From the NCBI RefSeq assembly GCF_029395455.1, contig NZ_CP113916.1, positions 930,001-994,000 on the forward strand: DNA of 64,000 nt, read 5' to 3'. This DNA comes from Lactobacillus sp. ESL0785 (GTDB lineage: Bacteria > Bacillota > Bacilli > Lactobacillales > Lactobacillaceae). Position numbers and translations under genes: made by a program. Shown here piece after piece: positions 60,794 to 64,000 of the stretch (positions are counted from its first letter, which is position 1; each line of letters begins with the position of its first letter). Below the pieces are notes generated by a model. It was not told the DNA's origin. It did not search any database and was given only the letters and a program-made list of their open reading frames with translations.

Positions 60794-62650
60794 TTACTTG
60801 TTTGGGTCTACCTTATGAAATTCACCGTCACCTGCAGAACCATTATTTGTGCTGCCACCTTGTGAACCTGGATCTTGTGGACCAGCTTGACCAGCAGCAC
60901 CTTGAGCACCACCATTAGCTTGGTATAACTTAACAGCTAAATCTTGTGCAACTTTGGTTAACTCATCTTTCTTCGACTTCATTTCGTCCAAATTGTTATC
61001 CTTTTGTGCTTTCTTCAGAGCATCAAGAGCATCTTGAACTTTCTTAGTATCGTCAGCAGAAATCTTGTCGTTGTCCTTAACTTCCTTCAGTGTCTTTTCA
61101 GTTGAGAAGATTAGTTGGTCAACTTCATTACGCAAGTCAACTTCTTCCTTCTTCTTCTTATCTTCCTCAGCGTGTTCTTCGGCTTCTTTTTGCATCTTCT
61201 TGATTTCTTCATCAGAAAGACCCGATGAACTCTTAATGGTAATCTTTTGTTCTTTGCCAGTACCCATATCTTTAGCAGAAACATTGACGATTCCGTTTTT
61301 ATCAATATCAAAAGTAACTTGAATTTGCGGAACACCACGTGGAGCTGCCGGAATATCTGTCAATTCGAAACGACCTAAAGTCTTATCGTCAGCTGCCATT
61401 GGCCGCTCACCTTGCAAAACGTGAACATCTACAGCTGGCTGATTATCAGCAGCTGTTGAGAAAATTTGACTCTTAGAAGTTGGAATAGTTGTGTTCTTTT
61501 CAATTAACTTAGTGAAGACGCCACCCATAGTTTCAATACCAAGTGATAATGGCGTAACATCAAGCAAAACGACATCCTTGACATCACCTGAAATAACCCC
61601 ACCTTGAATAGCGGCGCCTAAGGCAACAGCTTCATCAGGGTTAATTGAGTGATCTGGTTCCTTACCAGCCCACTTCTTAACGGCTTCTTGAACAGCAGGA
61701 ATTCTTGTTGAACCACCGTTTAAAATAACCTTGTCAATGTCATTAACCGTTAAGTCAGCATCCTTTAAGGCATTATCAAAAGCAACCTTAGTTCTGTCAA
61801 CTAAATCACTAGTTAATTCATCAAACTTAGCTCTTGTTAAGTCAGCTTCTAAGTGTAAAGGACCAGATTCACCAGCAGAAATAAATGGTAGTGAAATATG
61901 AGTTGACGATACACCAGATAGGTCTTTCTTAGCCTTTTCAGCAGCATCCTTTAACCGTTGCAAAGCCATCTTGTCTTTAGACAAGTCAACACCATTTTCA
62001 TCCTTGAAGTTTTGGATAAGCCAATCCATGATCTTATTGTCAAAGTCGTCACCACCAAGGTGCGTATCACCATTAGTTGATAATACTTGGAAGACGCCGT
62101 CACCTAATTGCAAAACGGAAACATCAAAAGTACCACCACCAAGGTCGTAAACCAAAACTTTTTCATCCTCAGCATCTTTGTCAAGACCATAAGCAAGTGA
62201 AGAAGCAGTTGGTTCGTTGATAATCCGCTTGATATCTAAGCCAGCAATCTTACCAGCATCCTTAGTGGCTTGACGTTGGGCATCGTTGAAGTAAGCAGGT
62301 ACTGTTACAACAGCATCAGTAACTTTTTCGCCTAAATAATCTTCAGAGAACTTCTTGATATATTGTAAAATCATCGCAGAAATTTCTTGTGGGGTATATG
62401 ATTTATCACCAATCTTAACCTTGTAATCAGCTTCACCCATGTGCCGCTTAATTGAAATAACTGTATTCGGGTTAGTAATTGCTTGACGTTTAGCAACTTC
62501 ACCAACTTGAATTTCACCATCTTTAAAAGCAACTACTGATGGTGTAGTCCGATTACCTTCTGGGTTAGTAATAATCTTTGGTTCTTTACCTTCAAGAACG
62601 GCAACTGCTGAGTTAGTAGTTCCGAGGTCAATTCCGATAACTTTTGACAT
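60794..62650 (-). CDS. dnaK: Chaperone DnaK (Hsp70)
   Basis: A 618-residue Hsp70. N-terminal [34 protein letters not shown] and [15 protein letters not shown] are the ATPase signatures; the substrate-binding domain follows, and the flexible tail is Gly/Ala/Gln-rich and ends HKVDPNK. The short form, lacking about 24 residues in the ATPase domain, is typical of Gram-positive DnaK. It works with GrpE and DnaJ in folding and stress response under HrcA/CIRCE control. Confidence 0.98.
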   Translation of the reverse strand: MSKVIGIDLGTTNSAVAVLEGKEPKIITNPEGNRTTPSVVAFKDGEIQVGEVAKRQAITNPNTVISIKRHMGEADYKVKIGDKSYTPQEISAMILQYIKKFSEDYLGEKVTDAVVTVPAYFNDAQRQATKDAGKIAGLDIKRIINEPTASSLAYGLDKDAEDEKVLVYDLGGGTFDVSVLQLGDGVFQVLSTNGDTHLGGDDFDNKIMDWLIQNFKDENGVDLSKDKMALQRLKDAAEKAKKDLSGVSSTHISLPFISAGESGPLHLEADLTRAKFDELTSDLVDRTKVAFDNALKDADLTVNDIDKVILNGGSTRIPAVQEAVKKWAGKEPDHSINPDEAVALGAAIQGGVISGDVKDVVLLDVTPLSLGIETMGGVFTKLIEKNTTIPTSKSQIFSTAADNQPAVDVHVLQGERPMAADDKTLGRFELTDIPAAPRGVPQIQVTFDIDKNGIVNVSAKDMGTGKEQKITIKSSSGLSDEEIKKMQKEAEEHAEEDKKKKEEVDLRNEVDQLIFSTEKTLKEVKDNDKISADDTKKVQDALDALKKAQKDNNLDEMKSKKDELTKVAQDLAVKLYQANGGAQGAAGQAGPQDPGSQGGSTNNGSAGDGEFHKVDPNK

Positions 62651-62667
62651 TAATTAACATCCTTTCA

Positions 62668-63258
62668 TTACTGTGCAACAACAACCATTGCTGGTCTTAA
62701 TGTACGGTCTTTATATTGATATCCTTTTTGTAAAACTTGAACAACGTGGTCCTTTTGATCATCACTACTTGCAGCAACTGTTTGCACAGCCTGATGTAAT
62801 GTCGGATCAAATTTAACACCTTCAGCCTCAATCTCACTAATTCCGTGATCTTTCATAGCCTTTACAAGTGCATCAAGGGTCATTTGTACACCCTTTTTTA
62901 ATTGCTTAGAAACATCATCATCAGCCTTAGTGGCTAAAGCACGCTCTAAATTGTCCATTGCAGGCAAAACATCCTTAGCCAAAGATTGTGATTCATATTT
63001 AATTAATTGTGCCCGTTCTTTATTATAACGGTTTTGCATATTTTGCATTTCTGCTTGGCTGCGCAAATATTTATCTTCAAAATCTTTACTATCAGCTTGC
63101 GCCTTAGTTAATTCTTCTTGAAGTTTTTGCTCAGGTGATTGTTCTTCTTTTTTAGAAGCAGCACTTGCCTTTTGTGGTTCAGCTTTTTCTTTTGACTTTT
63201 TGGTAGTCGCTTCTTCTTGATCTAAATCTTTTTCACTGGGAAAATCTTCCTTACTCAC
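62668..63258 (-). CDS. grpE: Nucleotide exchange factor GrpE
   Basis: A 196-residue protein with a charged Lys/Glu N-terminal region, a long coiled coil (about 45-100) and the C-terminal GrpE signature from [20 protein letters not shown] to LHQAVQTV. It releases ADP from DnaK. The start is GTG at 63256-63258, 6 bp after GGAGG. It lies 12 bp after hrcA. Confidence 0.96.
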   Translation of the reverse strand: MSKEDFPSEKDLDQEEATTKKSKEKAEPQKASAASKKEEQSPEQKLQEELTKAQADSKDFEDKYLRSQAEMQNMQNRYNKERAQLIKYESQSLAKDVLPAMDNLERALATKADDDVSKQLKKGVQMTLDALVKAMKDHGISEIEAEGVKFDPTLHQAVQTVAASSDDQKDHVVQVLQKGYQYKDRTLRPAMVVVAQ

Positions 63259-63270
63259 GGCTAACCTCCT

Positions 63271-64000
63271 TTATTTAAATCGACCATAATATTCAAGCAA
63301 CTTTTTGGCTAGCTCATTTCTAAAGTATTCAAGCAAACCAATCACTTGTGAATATGGCATATTAGTCGGTCCCAGCAAGGCAATTACACCTTTACCATGA
63401 GAACCAACACTATATTCTGCAGTCAACAAACTATAATCTTTCAACAGTTCATTGGGCAATTCTGATCCTAAACTAACGCGAACCGGAAACCTGCCATTTT
63501 CAGACGCATTACCATAGTCAACCAGATTAGAAATTAAATCGTCATGATCAACTAATTCATACAATGAACGTAAATTAGTAACATCATTAGTTGAAGTATT
63601 ATTAAGTAAATTAATCTGGCCATCAACATACATTTGTTCACTAGCAGCATCATTAATAACGTCTTCCACCAAGTCAATAAATTCACTAGCATGCTTGTTA
63701 CTAGCATTTTGACCTAATGACTGCTTGAGCAAATCCGGCGTAATTTGATTTAAGCTTTTGCCAACCAATTCATCATTGATCATGCGTACCGCTTTTTCAA
63801 TTTCATCACCATGCACGTTATGTGGCAAATTATAAACTTGATTCTGAATATTACCGTCACTTGTAACTAAGATTGCCATCACCTGCCTGCTAAACAGGGG
63901 AACAATGCGAAAGCCCGTTACCGTAACATTGCGACTCTCCGGTCCCTCAGCAAATGCTGTATAATTAGTCAAATCTGATAAAATTTTAGCAGCTTCCTGT
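63271..64000 (-). CDS. hrcA: Heat-inducible transcription repressor HrcA, N-terminus outside the window
   Basis: About 243 C-terminal residues of HrcA, continuing in frame to the right edge ([20 protein letters not shown]...). The GAF-like dimerisation domain is covered, with [17 protein letters not shown] and [20 protein letters not shown] segments. The winged helix lies beyond 64000. HrcA binds CIRCE operators upstream of this operon and of groESL; that promoter is outside the window. Confidence 0.95.
   Translation of the reverse strand, partial: QEAAKILSDLTNYTAFAEGPESRNVTVTGFRIVPLFSRQVMAILVTSDGNIQNQVYNLPHNVHGDEIEKAVRMINDELVGKSLNQITPDLLKQSLGQNASNKHASEFIDLVEDVINDAASEQMYVDGQINLLNNTSTNDVTNLRSLYELVDHDDLISNLVDYGNASENGRFPVRVSLGSELPNELLKDYSLLTAEYSVGSHGKGVIALLGPTNMPYSQVIGLLEYFRNELAKKLLEYYGRFK

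Noticed and set aside
1-64000. CRISPR array or intact insertion sequence
   Set aside because: No regularly spaced repeats and no transposase-like protein were found; the only recombinase is the broken integrase at 30.6 kb.

Overview
The window looks like a low-GC Lactobacillus sensu stricto chromosome. Indicators are the hrcA-grpE-dnaK-dnaJ-lepA order, an S-layer-type (SLAP) surface protein, T-box leaders for branched-chain amino acid and methionine transporters, many PTS genes, and citrate, glycerol and fumarate use. A gut or insect-gut lactobacillus of the Firm-5 type would fit, but that is inference. No CRISPR array, rRNA or intact insertion sequence was seen. One tRNA was found, tRNA-Ser(CGA).

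Left part (1-9.5 kb, minus strand): fumarase and a soluble fumarate reductase form one unit. A second unit holds an LDH/MDH-family dehydrogenase, an RraA-family protein, a DASS citrate/dicarboxylate carrier, a hydrolase and citrate lyase genes citC-citD-citE, the last cut by the window edge. Together they can take citrate to oxaloacetate, malate, fumarate and succinate, with citrate/succinate exchange at the membrane. Next come cutC, a CPBP membrane protease and a CopB-type copper ATPase (9-13 kb).

13-22.5 kb: two glycerol facilitators flank a PTS-dependent dihydroxyacetone kinase operon (dhaKLM) carrying CcpA-like cre boxes. A nicotinamidase and two tandem brnQ transporters follow, each brnQ with its own T-box. 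A decayed third brnQ with its terminator lies at about 13.0-13.3 kb. 22.5-34.5 kb holds small regulators, a nitroreductase, the SLAP protein, a GT8 glycosyltransferase, HU, metQNI under a Met T-box, dihydrofolate reductase, a minimal TipAS-domain protein, a frameshifted phage-type integrase beside tRNA-Ser, pnuC, a PAP2 phosphatase and degV. Enolase is at 34.7-36.0 kb.

The accessory centre (36-51 kb) is the most interesting part. The first locus is a nine-gene unit: PRD regulator, fructose-family PTS IIA/IIB/IIC, a GH32-like hydrolase, a HAD phosphatase, a VOC protein, a ROK sugar kinase and a GH38 alpha-mannosidase. The second is a mannose-family PTS (IIA-IIB-IIC-IID) divergent from deoC and followed by a GntR/UTRA regulator. 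Promoters of all three second-locus units carry the same small palindrome, TGTANNTACA, which suggests one regulon feeding a PTS product into deoxyribose-phosphate aldolase. The right end (51-64 kb) holds a P3A proton-type ATPase, a possible minus-strand small RNA, a GNAT, apt, recJ, lepA and the class I heat-shock operon, cut within hrcA.
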